The notes: generated by a model from the sequence alone, not told the origin. A stretch of 64,000 nucleotides of DNA from Shouchella miscanthi (GCF_007725405.1 NZ_CP042163.1:682001-746000), one strand, 5' to 3'. Positions 12,601 through 22,800 are shown, counted from the first letter of the stretch. Program-made: numbers and translations.

Positions 12601-15600
12601 GGAGGGGTAAACTTACTTTTACACCCTAACAAATACCTTATGCATTCTCAAATGAATATGCTCTCATCTGATGGTCGATGCAGGAGTTTCGGAAAAGGAG
12701 GAGATGGTTTTGTACCAGGTGAAGGAATTGGATCTATACTCATAAAACCTCTTAAAGAAGCAATCAAAGATGGAGATAATATTTATGCGGTAATAAAAGG
12801 AACAGCTATTAATAATGATGGAAAAACTAATGGCTATACTGTACCTAACCCCAAAAAACAAACGGATGTTATAAAAAAAGCATTGGATAAAGCTCAAGTA
12901 AATCCAAGAACTATTACTTATTTAGAAGCACATGGTACTGGAACAGAGCTAGGCGATCCAATTGAGATTCAAGGTTTAACTGATGCTTATAAAGCCTATA
13001 CAGAAGATAACCAGTTTTGTGCAATTGGTTCAATTAAATCTAATATTGGTCATTGTGAGTCAGCTGCAGGCATTGCAGGATTAACGAAGGTAATTCTTCA
13101 ACTTAAACACAGTAAATTATTACCTTCCATTCATGCTGATGAAATCAATCCAAATATTGATTTCAAAGAAACCCCCTTTTTTCTTCAAACTAGTTTTAAA
13201 GAGTGGGATCAACCTAAAGCTGTAATAGAAGGTGTAGAAGTTCAGTTTCCAAGGAGAGCAGGTATTAGTTCATTTGGTGCAGGGGGAGTAAATGCTCATA
13301 TAGTTTTAGAAGAATATGTACCAGTTGAACATAATCAAACGAAAATAGAAGATGAACAAGAAGAGCGGTTAATTTTATTATCTGCTAATAGTAATAATGA
13401 ATTAACAAAGTACGCTGAGAGTCTTTTTAATTTCTTAGAAAGACCATTAAAAAGACTCTCAAAAATTAATAAAGAGGATCTCAGGCAGTATGTGACGGAA
13501 CAAATTTCAGCCTTGATTGAGGTAGAGTCAACAAGCTTAGATTTTACTGAAGATCTAGGACAAGTACTTGACCCATTTTCTTTCAAGGAATTAGATGAAC
13601 AACTGAAGAAAAAATATGGTGATGATATTGAGATCCCACTTACTTTTGATGAAGTTAGTATTAATACTATCGTAAATAGTATTTTAGAAGTTCTTGAGCG
13701 AGAATGTGAATGGCAAAACGAACTTGAAAATTCTAAGGAAGAGATAACGCGTTTAAAAGATATTTCCTATACTTTAATGGTTGGAAGAGAACCAATGCCT
13801 CATCGGTTAGCCCTAATAGTTTCTAGTACAGATGAATTAGCTAAGCAACTGAGTAAATATTTGAGTAATCCAACAGATGTACGCAGCTCGTCGTCTTTAC
13901 TGGCAGGAGTAAATCAGAATAAGGTAGATGCAATATGGGAAGACAGAGATATAAAAAATGTAGTAACAAAATGGATTAATGAAAAAAGGTGGAAAAAATT
14001 AGCGCATTTGTGGATTAAAGGTGTTGATATATCAGGGTCTGAATCGTCACTAGGCTGTAAACGAATTTCATTACCTACGTATCCTTTTATAAATACAAAC
14101 TCTTACTGGCCATATAGTATAAGAGAAAAAAGAGGAGAACAGGAAAATTTAGAATTAATACATGAGCATAAAGCTAATATGGTAGAGCAATTATCAAGTA
14201 CAGAAAGCACTCTCACTGCCAAACAAGATACTATAGATACGTGTGTAGAAATAATTTGTGATGCAATAAAATTAACAAAAAGTGATCTCAATGTCTTTAA
14301 GTCTTTTAATGAATACGGTGTTGATTCTATACTTATAACCGAAATCTCAGAAAAGATTAAAGATGTTGTAGGTCTAGAAATAAGAGCTGTTGATTTCTTT
14401 CAAGCTGCTACTATTGAAGAGTTTTTAAATTCTTTGCCTATAGAAAAATCCATCAAGAAAACCAAAGCTACAATTGTTTGTACTCCAGAAAATATAAGTC
14501 CCGAACGACAAGATCGGATAGATGGTGAGTTTTATGAAGAAAAACAACCTAAAGATCATCAAAGTGAGAATGTTCCATTAATTGAGCCTATCGCTATCAT
14601 CGGGATGAGTGGAAAGATGCCAGGAACGGAGACATTAGATGAATTTTGGGAGTCGATTTGTGACGGAGATTCTCAGATCAGTCTTATACCAAGGGAACGA
14701 TGGGACTGGGAGCAATATTATGGGGATCCTCTTAACGAAGGGGACTTTACTGATGTTAAATATGGTGGTTTTATCAAAGACATTGATAAGTTCGACAGTA
14801 GTTTCTTTGGTATATCCCCTAAAGAAGCTGTATTAATGGATCCTCAACAGAGATTATTCCTAGAAACAACATGGAAAGCCATTGAAGATTCTGGTTACAA
14901 ATCCTCTGATATAAAAGGAAGTAAAACAGGTGTTTTTGTAGGCGTATCAAATAAAGACTATGATCAATTATTAGCAGAAAATAATGTACCGGTAGAAGCT
15001 CATTTGGCTACAGGGAACTCTCACGCTATTTTAGCAAACAGAGTATCATATTTTTATAATTTTAATGGTCCGAGTGAAGCTATCGATACTGCATGTTCTA
15101 GTTCAGTTGTTGCTATCCATCGTGCTATAAACTCAATTCACTCTAATGAATGTGATATGGCAATAGCAGGAGGGGTAAACGTTTTATTAACTCCTAAGGA
15201 CTTTATAACCTATAGAAAAGCAGGGATGCTCTCTCCTACAGATAAAGTGAAAACATTTAACGAAAATGCTGACGGCTATATTCGTGGTGAAGGGGTTGGA
15301 GCAATAGTCCTTAAGCCGCTAAGCAAAGCAAAGGCAGATGGAGATAATATCTATGCTGTAATTAGAGGAAGTGCGGTGAATCATAGCGGTAAAGGATATG
15401 CTTTGACTGTTCCAAGTGCAGATGCTCAAGCAAAGGTAATTAAAGAATCTTGGCATAAAGCAGGAATTGACCCTTCGACCCTTAGTTATATTGAGGCACA
15501 AGGTACAGGAACAAAGATGGGCGATGCAATTGAAATTAATGCATTTAAAAAAGCATTTGAAGGTACGGTTTTTCAACAAAAGTGTGGAATTGGGAGTGTA

Positions 15601-16761
15601 AAACCTAATATAGGACACTTAGAATCAGCGTCAGGAATGGCATCCATGTTTAAAGTAATTAAATCAATAAACAACAAGGTCATTCCTATGACAGCTAATA
15701 TTACTGAAATTAATAAGGAAATAGAATTAGCAGATACTCCATTTTATATTTCTGATAAAACGATTCCTTGGGTCACTGAAGTCAATGAAAATGGACAGGA
15801 CTTTCCAAGAAGAGCTTCGGTCCATTCATTTGGGGTAGGGGGAACTAACGCTCATTTAATTATCGAGGAATATATCCATAGGCAGGAAGGATTAAAAAGT
15901 ACTAACAATGATGAACATTTACTATTTCTTTGTTCAGCGAAATCAGAAGATCAACTATTGAGTTATGTACGAAAAATAAAAGATCATGTGAAGTGCAATG
16001 AAACATTAAGGATCGAGGATTTGATCTATACGTTTCATGTTGGAAGAGAAGATATGGAAGAGAGGATTGCAATAATTATAGATGGCAAAGAGGATTTTCT
16101 TAATAAATGCAATCAATTTTTAAGTTCGCCTGATGAAACCTTTGAATCCATTTATAGAAGTTCTCTAGACATGTCTTCATCAAGTTCATTGAATTCTTTA
16201 AATAAGCTAACAGTCAGTCCCGACCCTAAATCTTATAATGGTTTAGTAGCTATTGCTAAACATTGGGTACAACTTACTCCTATTAATTGGGATGATTTTT
16301 ACAACATGAAAGAGGTAAAAAAGGTACCCTTACCTACGTATCCTTTTAAAAAAGTAAAAAGGTGGATTGATTTACCTACCAATAGATCGAATCAACTGGT
16401 CAACTCTAATAGAAAGACTGAGGAAATTGGAGATTCCCATAAGATGCATGTTGATACTTCTTTCTTGCGCCATCAATTGGTTAAAGCAGTAGCTGATCTA
16501 CTTGGATACGATGTTCAGGAAATAAAACCGAATATTTCCTTAGCCTCGATAGGTATGGACTCTGTTAGCGTGATGAAATTACAATACATCCTTGAAAAAG
16601 ACTTTAATCTCTCTATATCTCTTAAACTATTAAATAACAACTTATCAATTGATGAAATTTTTAAGAACATTTCGGACTTTAAGGTAGATCAAGAACCATT
16701 TGACATAGATAAGTTAACTGATAATCAGCTAAATGAGTTATTTTTAGCATTAAATTCCTAA
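3658..16761 (+). CDS. hybrid NRPS/trans-AT PKS: methyloxazole module plus three KS-ACP modules
   Basis: 4367 residues; ATG preceded by AAGGAGAGG. After about 55 N-terminal residues come two heterocyclization (Cy) domains. Each has DxxxxDxxS instead of HHxxxDG (D187/D192/S195 and D620/D625/S628). The adenylation domain (about 917-1410) has the ten-residue code DFWNIGMVHK, the established threonine code. Two carrier domains follow (S1456, S1539), then two tandem SagB/nitroreductase-like oxidase units (about 1609-1811 and 1870-2058). Three KS-ACP units come next. KS1 has Cys2248 but Ala2383 where the HGTGT His should be. KS2 is complete (C2957, H3092) and carries a degenerate ACP-like insert in its linker (about 3262-3348). 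KS3 has Cys3813 but Gln3948 (AQGTGT). The ACP serines are 2710, 3557 and 4302. No KR is present. The expected chemistry is Thr activation, cyclodehydration and oxidation to a 5-methyloxazole, then one effective two-carbon extension left as a ketone. Confidence 0.95.
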   Translation: MLHKEKFLKLSQDQKRQYLLDIQNKGITNDNSHYEITKQHRYPKLKKNVSQKFDNFPLTDIQESFLIGRFYGASQDMIGCHIYCEFEKKNLSIKKMKHSWMELVRHHEMLHTIIHSSGEQSIQFEVPEFDMPVHDFRMAEHKDVEVHKTKVRDELSHKVYKASQWPLFDLQFTLLPEENVLIHLSIDEWIVDAASVDLLLDQWYQLYHDPSYTLPSLDVSFRDVVMAWKEFEESSVFQRDLTYWMGKLENAPGGPSLSINRAPKPREGYSYFPRYRLAGELEEDLWDRLKEKAKELEISPTVLLVTLFSQTLEEYSESDSFSLIQTYFNRLPLHPKLDQVVGPFISTNIFISNQETNDWKKQAQANQKQMWEDLDHSSVSGVRAMRELRVKSKNKAVPNFPVVFTSMLNNVGKAGQGRTNWFHYMTYNITQTPQVYLDHQVSERNGVLHFNWDVAEGYLSRQLVEDMFKRYQDRLRDIVKEDEEDTSSMIFSSFELTDLQQTYVIGRLQDGNEQSCQIYQEFQVEQLNVSRLQKAWQQLIEHHEMLQAVVHENGTQEILDRVPVYDIPVHVVQSVPEMEVRVQQVREELQEQVFPLGKWPLFDLRVTQGSEASYVHLCTDALIADGASLSLLYQQLMNLYNNPKTELLPLEMSYRDYCNHIREERQSIKGQKAREYWERKMDTIVSGPQLSSQIDASRTVMQGVVSDWQALKEKATRRDVKPGTVLLTAFQEVLAAYFGEAFTTVVVNWDRPPIHEQVKDIIGDFTTLSYVESRSTEQSFTHKVLLNEKEIKEDLSHRSVSGMHGLRKRAMSQKSGGFLSFPIVFTNLVDDDKISLAPGWEMGKSFSKTPGVYLDMIPVEKNNALHFHWDLMEGLLPLNVVQALFSRYSERLAELASDEEKWEEQALERQTSTSGTIHEWFERQVTTYSQNIALKWNQEVVTYQTLNERSNQLARYLQSQGVGPEVMVGVCVERSLDMMVGILGILKAGGAYVPLDPAQPKDRLAYILADSDVSLVLTKETVLSSLPETKATLICLDKDRDLWSTRPITNLHVPMNIDNLAYVIYTSGSTGRPKGVLVTHQNVVRLMRETEEWYHFNESDTWTLYHSYAFDFSVWEIWGALLYGGKLIIVPYKTSRSFESFYRLLIEEGVTVLNQTPTAFRQLMRIDEQQDSKSLSLRYIIFGGEALDPRILEGWFERHGDQSPQLVNMYGITETTVHVTYRRMTKGDVTSPTSVIGSPIQDLQVYILDEDLQPVPRGSVGEMYIGGAGVARGYLNQDQLTKERFISSPFKSTERLYKTGDLAHYTETEELAFAGRNDNQVKVRGFRIELGEIEAALKMNELIEDAVIIVKDDLDEQHIIAYVVANNLLSTTTIRQKLRNLLPEYMIPNLVIPITKIPITLNGKLDYASLPDYEIKEKKAKHSFYLKDAEILNCFTEVINREVSLRDNLFDLGITSIQIVKIAQNIKNKFGVSVPIEIFLDSNAINDITNYVMANNTQCIEDFSTSSSTTQYLMQIIEGLTGCRLINENENIFDAGVTSLTIMKISQKVKEEKGIDLPVEVFLENSTVSDISKYISDKKFKVESEIIDSVHQNQSVALENIDFQDQHYILRRNSLNGNEFCPMSIDKLSELLGLLKTKNSKEKSRYLYPSAGGKYAVQTYVFIKNRGVEGIDPGIYYYHPEKHGLVLIQKIEDIKERIFEVTDQVYFEDSNLCLFFIAQLESLTPFYGDFSKGLALLDGGYINQLLLSRMFSLNLKARVINAMDFSSIRDLFKLDDTHLYIHSICIGHNNELVNEYKSDDIQSTLKNYLLNKKHEIVPVTDMDNTIQYPTIDSQTLEKIIENKVHIRHVRGYEDIILLKEDSLGDEEYYVRASQRVYDKSTITFKNFSRFLSLLQPNKSVKDQYLYYNLLPVGSIKMYLYIKKGVVQDVEQGFYRYDQENHQLLLVKKELEIDLEQTHSPFNRKHYRNSGFCLFITTDKNEIADLYMNYAKQFALFEAGNIGQLLMDRQAEFDIGLVPIGGNNFEKIKEDFSFTGSDILLHSFFGGPYKHTYLRKSEDLLKVKTSNKVELVEPEHNIKQLPTSKGIAIIGLSGRYPEAINMDEYWLNLKNGRHSITRLSKERSRLYDNDDRSREQWGGFVQDIDQFDSLLFNISPSEAKNMDPQERMALQTVWECFEDAGYTVESLKKKAPEVGVFVGAMWNDYQNYGEKEWENNQQARVASMHSSIANRISHFFGLIGPSISVNTSCSSSLTAIHLAQESIKRGECDAAIVVGVNLISHPYHYDSLQQQGLLSINDKSAAFSAEGTGLIPGEGVGAILIKPIEDAIIDKDQVYALIKGSVLNHYGEDSRYGSPNKKMQVQSIQKLLSKTQTPVDTIDYIECAATGSSLADATEYDAIKEVFQKQSLKIGSVKPNIGHLESASSMSQLSKVLLQFKNEKIAPTIHSKPLNPFLKSEDGQVEIINQLETWKTSKPKLALISSYGAMGSIGHLLVKEYKRKHTRELKTSRPEVFLFSAESKEQLKTYAKKFLSYLDLSGIDKNIHDIAFTLHVGRKKMKERMAIIAENKDDLKNKLEAYMSNQYVNDVYTDSFEGAEDRNEWTGEFYNAEQIAAHWIKGLDVDIEKFFEKGQRISLPTYPFEKESHWYKKDTLISRKVVDKDISNYEDISMETSNEIEALEEYLFEIISEITEIPFHRLDKGSSFESYGINSLLITALNEKLEKDFGITSKTLFFENRTIEDLAISMNSFKEKAISKKKKFKPANNENQNNSQIENNADEMDNYSNNDIAIIGVSGKYAQSDDISELWKNLKAGKDCITEIPSDRWDNEQFFNSDKSIKGNIYGKWGGFIKDVIKFDPLFFNISPKEAERTDPQERLFLQNTWECIEDAGYTRSSIQRKYQGEVGVFVGSMYQEYQLYGHLEKQSSENVALGSSAGSIASRVSYFFDFNGPSLAIDTMCSSALTSLHYAVESVKRKECKVAVVGGVNLLLHPNKYLMHSQMNMLSSDGRCRSFGKGGDGFVPGEGIGSILIKPLKEAIKDGDNIYAVIKGTAINNDGKTNGYTVPNPKKQTDVIKKALDKAQVNPRTITYLEAHGTGTELGDPIEIQGLTDAYKAYTEDNQFCAIGSIKSNIGHCESAAGIAGLTKVILQLKHSKLLPSIHADEINPNIDFKETPFFLQTSFKEWDQPKAVIEGVEVQFPRRAGISSFGAGGVNAHIVLEEYVPVEHNQTKIEDEQEERLILLSANSNNELTKYAESLFNFLERPLKRLSKINKEDLRQYVTEQISALIEVESTSLDFTEDLGQVLDPFSFKELDEQLKKKYGDDIEIPLTFDEVSINTIVNSILEVLERECEWQNELENSKEEITRLKDISYTLMVGREPMPHRLALIVSSTDELAKQLSKYLSNPTDVRSSSSLLAGVNQNKVDAIWEDRDIKNVVTKWINEKRWKKLAHLWIKGVDISGSESSLGCKRISLPTYPFINTNSYWPYSIREKRGEQENLELIHEHKANMVEQLSSTESTLTAKQDTIDTCVEIICDAIKLTKSDLNVFKSFNEYGVDSILITEISEKIKDVVGLEIRAVDFFQAATIEEFLNSLPIEKSIKKTKATIVCTPENISPERQDRIDGEFYEEKQPKDHQSENVPLIEPIAIIGMSGKMPGTETLDEFWESICDGDSQISLIPRERWDWEQYYGDPLNEGDFTDVKYGGFIKDIDKFDSSFFGISPKEAVLMDPQQRLFLETTWKAIEDSGYKSSDIKGSKTGVFVGVSNKDYDQLLAENNVPVEAHLATGNSHAILANRVSYFYNFNGPSEAIDTACSSSVVAIHRAINSIHSNECDMAIAGGVNVLLTPKDFITYRKAGMLSPTDKVKTFNENADGYIRGEGVGAIVLKPLSKAKADGDNIYAVIRGSAVNHSGKGYALTVPSADAQAKVIKESWHKAGIDPSTLSYIEAQGTGTKMGDAIEINAFKKAFEGTVFQQKCGIGSVKPNIGHLESASGMASMFKVIKSINNKVIPMTANITEINKEIELADTPFYISDKTIPWVTEVNENGQDFPRRASVHSFGVGGTNAHLIIEEYIHRQEGLKSTNNDEHLLFLCSAKSEDQLLSYVRKIKDHVKCNETLRIEDLIYTFHVGREDMEERIAIIIDGKEDFLNKCNQFLSSPDETFESIYRSSLDMSSSSSLNSLNKLTVSPDPKSYNGLVAIAKHWVQLTPINWDDFYNMKEVKKVPLPTYPFKKVKRWIDLPTNRSNQLVNSNRKTEEIGDSHKMHVDTSFLRHQLVKAVADLLGYDVQEIKPNISLASIGMDSVSVMKLQYILEKDFNLSISLKLLNNNLSIDEIFKNISDFKVDQEPFDIDKLTDNQLNELFLALNS
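4036..7616 (+). repeat. copy 1 of a 3.58-kb near-identical duplicated block
   Basis: This stretch of the first Thr module, from within Cy1 through almost all of the A domain, is matched without gaps by 17170-20750 at a constant offset of 13134. I found two substitutions: 4711 T (Ser) against 17845 C (Pro), and 5620 C (Arg) against 18754 T (Cys). Identity stops sharply at 4035 and 7617, and the carrier and oxidase domains beyond are clearly diverged. The block also looks more GC-rich than its AT-rich surroundings, which suggests separate ancestry followed by recent gene conversion. Confidence 0.95.
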
Positions 16762-16762
16762 A

Positions 16763-16798
16763 TTTTGTACAGAGAAGATATTCCTTCTCTGTACAAAA
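16763..16798 (+). other. 14-bp perfect intergenic hairpin
   Basis: In the 60-bp gap between two megasynthase genes, 16763-16776 pairs perfectly with 16785-16798 (TTTTGTACAGAGAA and its complement) around the loop GATATTCC. No U-tract follows, so a classical terminator is unlikely. An mRNA-stability or processing element, or a protein-binding palindrome, is possible. The next gene's ribosome binding site (AAGGAGGG) starts about 10 bases later. Confidence 0.7.
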
Positions 16799-16821
16799 AC
16801 TAGATAAGAAGGAGGGATACG

Positions 16822-19800
16822 GTGGATTTTATAGAGTTTAAAGACCTCCCTGAGAAAGAGAAGAAACATTATTTAGCTAAACTGCTTTTAGATAATGATA
16901 GTGAACTAGATAATAGATTTCCGATAATTAAAAATTCGTTAAAAGATCTGTATAAACCGTTTCCCCTAACCGATATACAAGAATCTTTTTTGGTAGGCAG
17001 GAAATTAGTAGACAGTGATAAAATTGGTTGTCATTTTTATTGCGAATTTGAAAAGGGAAATCTTAATGTTAACAGGTTGAAAGATGCTTGGATAAAGTTA
17101 GTTCACCATCATATGATGCTTCATACGTCAATTAAATCATCAGGTACTCAAGTTGTCTTGGATGAAGTGCCGGAGTTCGACATGCCAGTTCATGACTTTA
17201 GAATGGCTGAACATAAGGATGTTGAGGTGCATAAAACAAAGGTTAGAGACGAGCTTTCTCATAAAGTGTATAAAGCAAGTCAGTGGCCTTTGTTTGATCT
17301 CCAGTTCACCTTACTTCCCGAAGAGAATGTGCTTATTCACTTGAGTATTGATGAATGGATTGTAGATGCCGCCAGTGTAGATTTACTTTTGGACCAATGG
17401 TATCAGTTATACCATGATCCTAGTTATACATTACCAAGTTTAGATGTCTCTTTTCGTGATGTAGTCATGGCTTGGAAAGAATTCGAGGAATCGTCAGTTT
17501 TTCAACGAGATCTTACTTATTGGATGGGCAAACTTGAAAATGCGCCAGGCGGACCATCGCTTTCTATTAATAGAGCTCCGAAGCCTAGAGAAGGGTATTC
17601 ATACTTTCCGCGCTACCGTTTGGCGGGAGAATTAGAAGAAGATCTATGGGATAGGCTTAAAGAAAAAGCCAAGGAACTAGAAATTTCACCAACCGTTCTT
17701 TTGGTCACTTTATTTTCTCAGACTTTAGAAGAATATAGTGAGTCGGACTCTTTTTCATTAATTCAGACTTACTTTAATCGCTTGCCACTTCATCCAAAAT
17801 TGGATCAAGTGGTGGGGCCGTTTATCTCAACGAATATTTTTATCCCAAACCAAGAAACTAATGATTGGAAAAAGCAAGCTCAAGCTAACCAAAAACAAAT
17901 GTGGGAGGACTTAGACCATAGTTCTGTTAGTGGTGTTCGTGCTATGCGCGAGTTACGAGTAAAATCCAAGAATAAAGCTGTTCCTAATTTTCCAGTCGTA
18001 TTTACTAGTATGTTAAATAATGTTGGAAAAGCAGGTCAAGGACGTACCAACTGGTTTCACTACATGACATATAACATTACACAAACACCGCAGGTGTATT
18101 TAGATCATCAAGTATCTGAACGAAACGGAGTACTTCACTTTAATTGGGATGTTGCGGAGGGATATCTTTCCCGTCAACTAGTAGAGGACATGTTTAAAAG
18201 GTATCAAGATCGTTTGCGAGACATCGTAAAGGAGGATGAAGAAGATACTTCTTCCATGATTTTTTCTTCATTTGAGCTTACAGATTTACAACAAACCTAT
18301 GTCATAGGACGCCTTCAAGATGGAAATGAACAAAGCTGTCAGATATATCAAGAGTTTCAGGTTGAACAGCTAAATGTTTCTCGTCTCCAAAAGGCATGGC
18401 AACAACTTATTGAACACCATGAAATGTTACAAGCAGTTGTTCACGAAAATGGGACACAAGAGATTTTAGACCGTGTACCGGTCTATGACATTCCAGTTCA
18501 TGTTGTGCAAAGCGTTCCAGAGATGGAAGTACGAGTTCAGCAGGTACGAGAGGAATTACAGGAACAAGTTTTCCCATTAGGGAAATGGCCATTGTTCGAC
18601 CTCCGTGTCACACAAGGTTCAGAGGCCTCTTATGTACATTTGTGTACCGATGCGTTGATTGCCGATGGGGCAAGTCTATCTTTACTATATCAACAGCTTA
18701 TGAACCTTTATAACAATCCAAAGACCGAGCTTCTGCCACTAGAGATGTCTTACTGTGATTATTGCAATCATATACGAGAAGAGCGTCAGTCAATAAAAGG
18801 ACAAAAGGCGCGTGAATATTGGGAAAGGAAAATGGACACGATTGTATCGGGTCCTCAACTATCGTCACAAATTGATGCCTCTCGTACCGTCATGCAAGGA
18901 GTGGTATCAGACTGGCAAGCCTTGAAGGAAAAGGCGACCCGACGTGACGTAAAACCAGGAACAGTTTTACTTACAGCTTTTCAAGAAGTTCTGGCTGCTT
19001 ACTTTGGAGAGGCCTTCACTACTGTTGTAGTAAATTGGGACCGTCCTCCTATTCATGAACAGGTAAAGGATATTATAGGAGATTTTACGACGCTTAGTTA
19101 TGTTGAATCGCGATCAACCGAACAATCATTCACACATAAAGTGCTGTTAAACGAAAAAGAAATAAAAGAAGATCTCTCACATCGCTCGGTTAGTGGAATG
19201 CATGGGCTTCGAAAACGTGCGATGAGTCAGAAGAGCGGGGGCTTTCTTTCTTTTCCTATTGTATTCACGAATCTTGTGGATGACGATAAAATAAGCCTCG
19301 CTCCTGGATGGGAGATGGGGAAAAGCTTCTCTAAGACACCAGGGGTATACCTAGATATGATCCCTGTAGAAAAAAATAACGCACTTCATTTTCATTGGGA
19401 CCTAATGGAAGGGCTACTACCATTAAATGTTGTACAAGCGCTTTTTAGTCGGTACAGCGAACGATTAGCTGAGCTAGCTTCAGATGAAGAAAAATGGGAG
19501 GAACAGGCGTTGGAAAGACAAACAAGTACCTCCGGTACAATCCATGAGTGGTTTGAGCGACAAGTGACCACGTATTCACAAAATATTGCGCTCAAATGGA
19601 ATCAAGAAGTGGTGACGTATCAAACGCTCAATGAACGTTCTAATCAGTTAGCTCGTTACCTACAGTCTCAAGGTGTCGGCCCCGAAGTAATGGTAGGTGT
19701 TTGTGTGGAACGCTCACTAGATATGATGGTCGGAATATTGGGGATTTTAAAGGCGGGAGGTGCGTATGTACCTCTAGATCCTGCTCAACCGAAGGACCGA

Positions 19801-22800
19801 CTTGCCTATATCTTGGCGGATTCTGATGTTTCTCTAGTATTAACCAAGGAAACCGTTCTTTCCTCTCTACCTGAAACGAAAGCGACTCTTATTTGTCTGG
19901 ACAAAGATCGTGATCTTTGGTCAACTCGACCAATTACGAATTTGCATGTGCCTATGAATATAGATAACCTAGCCTATGTTATTTATACGTCTGGTTCAAC
20001 AGGAAGACCTAAGGGCGTGTTAGTGACGCATCAAAACGTCGTTCGTCTGATGCGGGAAACTGAAGAATGGTATCACTTTAATGAATCCGATACCTGGACA
20101 CTGTATCATTCGTATGCGTTTGACTTTTCAGTATGGGAAATATGGGGAGCTTTATTGTATGGGGGAAAATTAATTATTGTTCCTTATAAGACAAGCCGAT
20201 CTTTTGAGTCTTTCTATAGGTTATTAATAGAAGAAGGAGTGACCGTCTTAAATCAAACGCCAACGGCATTTCGTCAGCTAATGAGGATAGATGAACAGCA
20301 GGATTCCAAATCTCTTTCTTTACGATATATCATTTTTGGAGGCGAAGCGTTAGACCCACGTATCCTTGAAGGTTGGTTTGAACGTCATGGAGACCAAAGT
20401 CCTCAGCTAGTAAATATGTACGGGATTACAGAAACTACAGTACATGTCACGTATCGTCGAATGACAAAAGGAGACGTTACTTCACCGACTAGTGTTATCG
20501 GTAGTCCTATACAAGACCTGCAGGTCTATATCTTGGATGAAGATCTCCAACCAGTGCCGAGAGGTAGCGTGGGGGAAATGTATATAGGCGGAGCTGGGGT
20601 AGCAAGAGGCTATTTGAATCAAGATCAATTGACAAAAGAACGATTTATTTCAAGCCCATTTAAATCGACAGAACGTCTTTATAAAACAGGAGATCTCGCT
20701 CATTATACAGAAACTGAGGAACTAGCTTTTGCGGGCCGAAACGATAATCAAGTTAAAGTACGAGGATTTCGGATTGAATTAGGCGAAATTGAAGCGGTAC
20801 TAAAAACACATCATTCCATACAAGAAGCGGTAGTAACAGTCATAAATGATAAACCACAAGAAAATAGTATTGTTGCTTATGTAGTCTTAAGAGAACCATT
20901 TACTTCAAAAGAAATCAGAAAATTCATGAGGAGAAAAGTTCCTCAATATATGGTTCCAAATATTATTACAGAAGTACAAGAAATTCCGTTGACTTTAAAT
21001 GGAAAGCTAGACTATAAAGGTTTATCGAAAAAAATGATAGCAAGTGAAGGGAAAGAGAATGATGAAAAGATGAATATCAAATCAATTCTTGACAAAGTTG
21101 CTGACTGTTTTAAAGAAATTTTAAACGTTCCTGAAATTGATATAAATGCCGACATTTTTGATCTTGGGGCGACTTCACTTACAATCGTAAACGTTGCAGA
21201 AATTCTTAAAGAAAAACACAATATATCATTACCTATTGAGGTGTTACTAGAAAATTCAACTGTAAAAGAGATAGCAACATACTATTCCAAGAAAAAAAGT
21301 CCGGAATCTACACGCAAAGTAAAGGAGAAGAACGATAATAGATCACTAATAAATCACGATGTTCAAACTAATTCCACTCCATCCATAATTAATCTTAACG
21401 ATGCGAATATTCATCCGAGTTATCTTACGGCTTATTCAGCAAAACAAGAATTTACAAACAAATCTGTAAAAATTGACGAACTTAATGAACTTCTAAGTCT
21501 ACTTCAAGTTCAAAAAATAGGTGGAAATAACAAATATTTATATCCTTCCGCAGGAGGTAAATATCCTATCCAAACTTATGTACACATTAAAGAAAACGGA
21601 GTAACTGGTTTGGACGCTGGTGTTTATTATTACCATCCACAGCTTCATAAACTTTATATGATGTCTGAGGGCGATAATATTAAGGGAGATGCTTTTTCTT
21701 CTTATCACCGGGATATCTATAAGTCTTCTAAATTTGCTATTTTCTTTATTGCTGAAATGGCTGCAATTCAGCCTTTCTACAAAAAGTTTAGCGATAGTCT
21801 CGTTATATTAGACACAGGGTATATGAGTCAACTATTAATGAGCAACCAATTTCATTCTAATATTGGAATTAGTCCAGCTTTTGGTGTGAATTTTGATTCA
21901 ATATCAAGACACTTTAATCTTAGTCACACTCATAAGTTTGTTCATTGTTTATTAGGTGGTCAAGTGGACTACGAAGAGTATACAAATAAAGAACTACTTA
22001 AAATTAATGAGACCACTTTACTTAAACATACCAATACCTCTTTAATTAATCCAAATGATATTAAGAAGTTATACGGGCAAATGGATTACCACAGGTTATC
22101 AGAAGAAGAAATTCAAGTCATGTCTAAAGAAAAGCTTCACATTAGAAAGGATATTTCCACAAGCGAACATGTTAAATTAAGGAAAATCGAATATAATGAT
22201 GCTGATTATCTTGCTCGTTCTAGTCAGAGAGAATATGAAAATAAAAAAATTTCATTAGATAAAATTGGTAAACTATTATCTCTAGTAAAGAATTATGGAA
22301 ACCAAGGACAAAGACTCTATTCTACTCTAGATCAAGACCCCTTACTACAAATATATATATATGTAAAAGCCAATAAGGTCGAAGGGCTTAATGAAGGGGT
22401 ATATAAATATAATAAAGATACACACTGTTTAACTGTAATTAACAGCTCTCACAGCATTCCTGTTAATAAAAGTTATACACCTTTTAATAGACCACACCTT
22501 AGTGACGCAGCTTTTTGCATGTATCTTACAATGGATTTACATAATAATGTTTTTCCAAAGGTGTCTTTGCATGCTTCACTATTAGAAGCGGGGCAAGTAG
22601 GGCAATTATTAATGGATAGACAAGCTGACTTTAATATAGGGTTGGTTCCAGTCGGTGGAGTAAATTTCGATGCTTTAAGTGATTACTTTGAAATTCCCAA
22701 ATCAAATTTTTTAGTCCATAGCTTTATCGGCGGATATTTTACTTCTGCACATAAAAAAACCAATTCTCTCTCAAGTTTCAAAATGAACAACATTAGCTCA

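Noticed and set aside
14639..14836. Short plus-strand frame inside a ketosynthase
   Set aside because: Shadow frame of the megasynthase; the real frame carries KS motifs.
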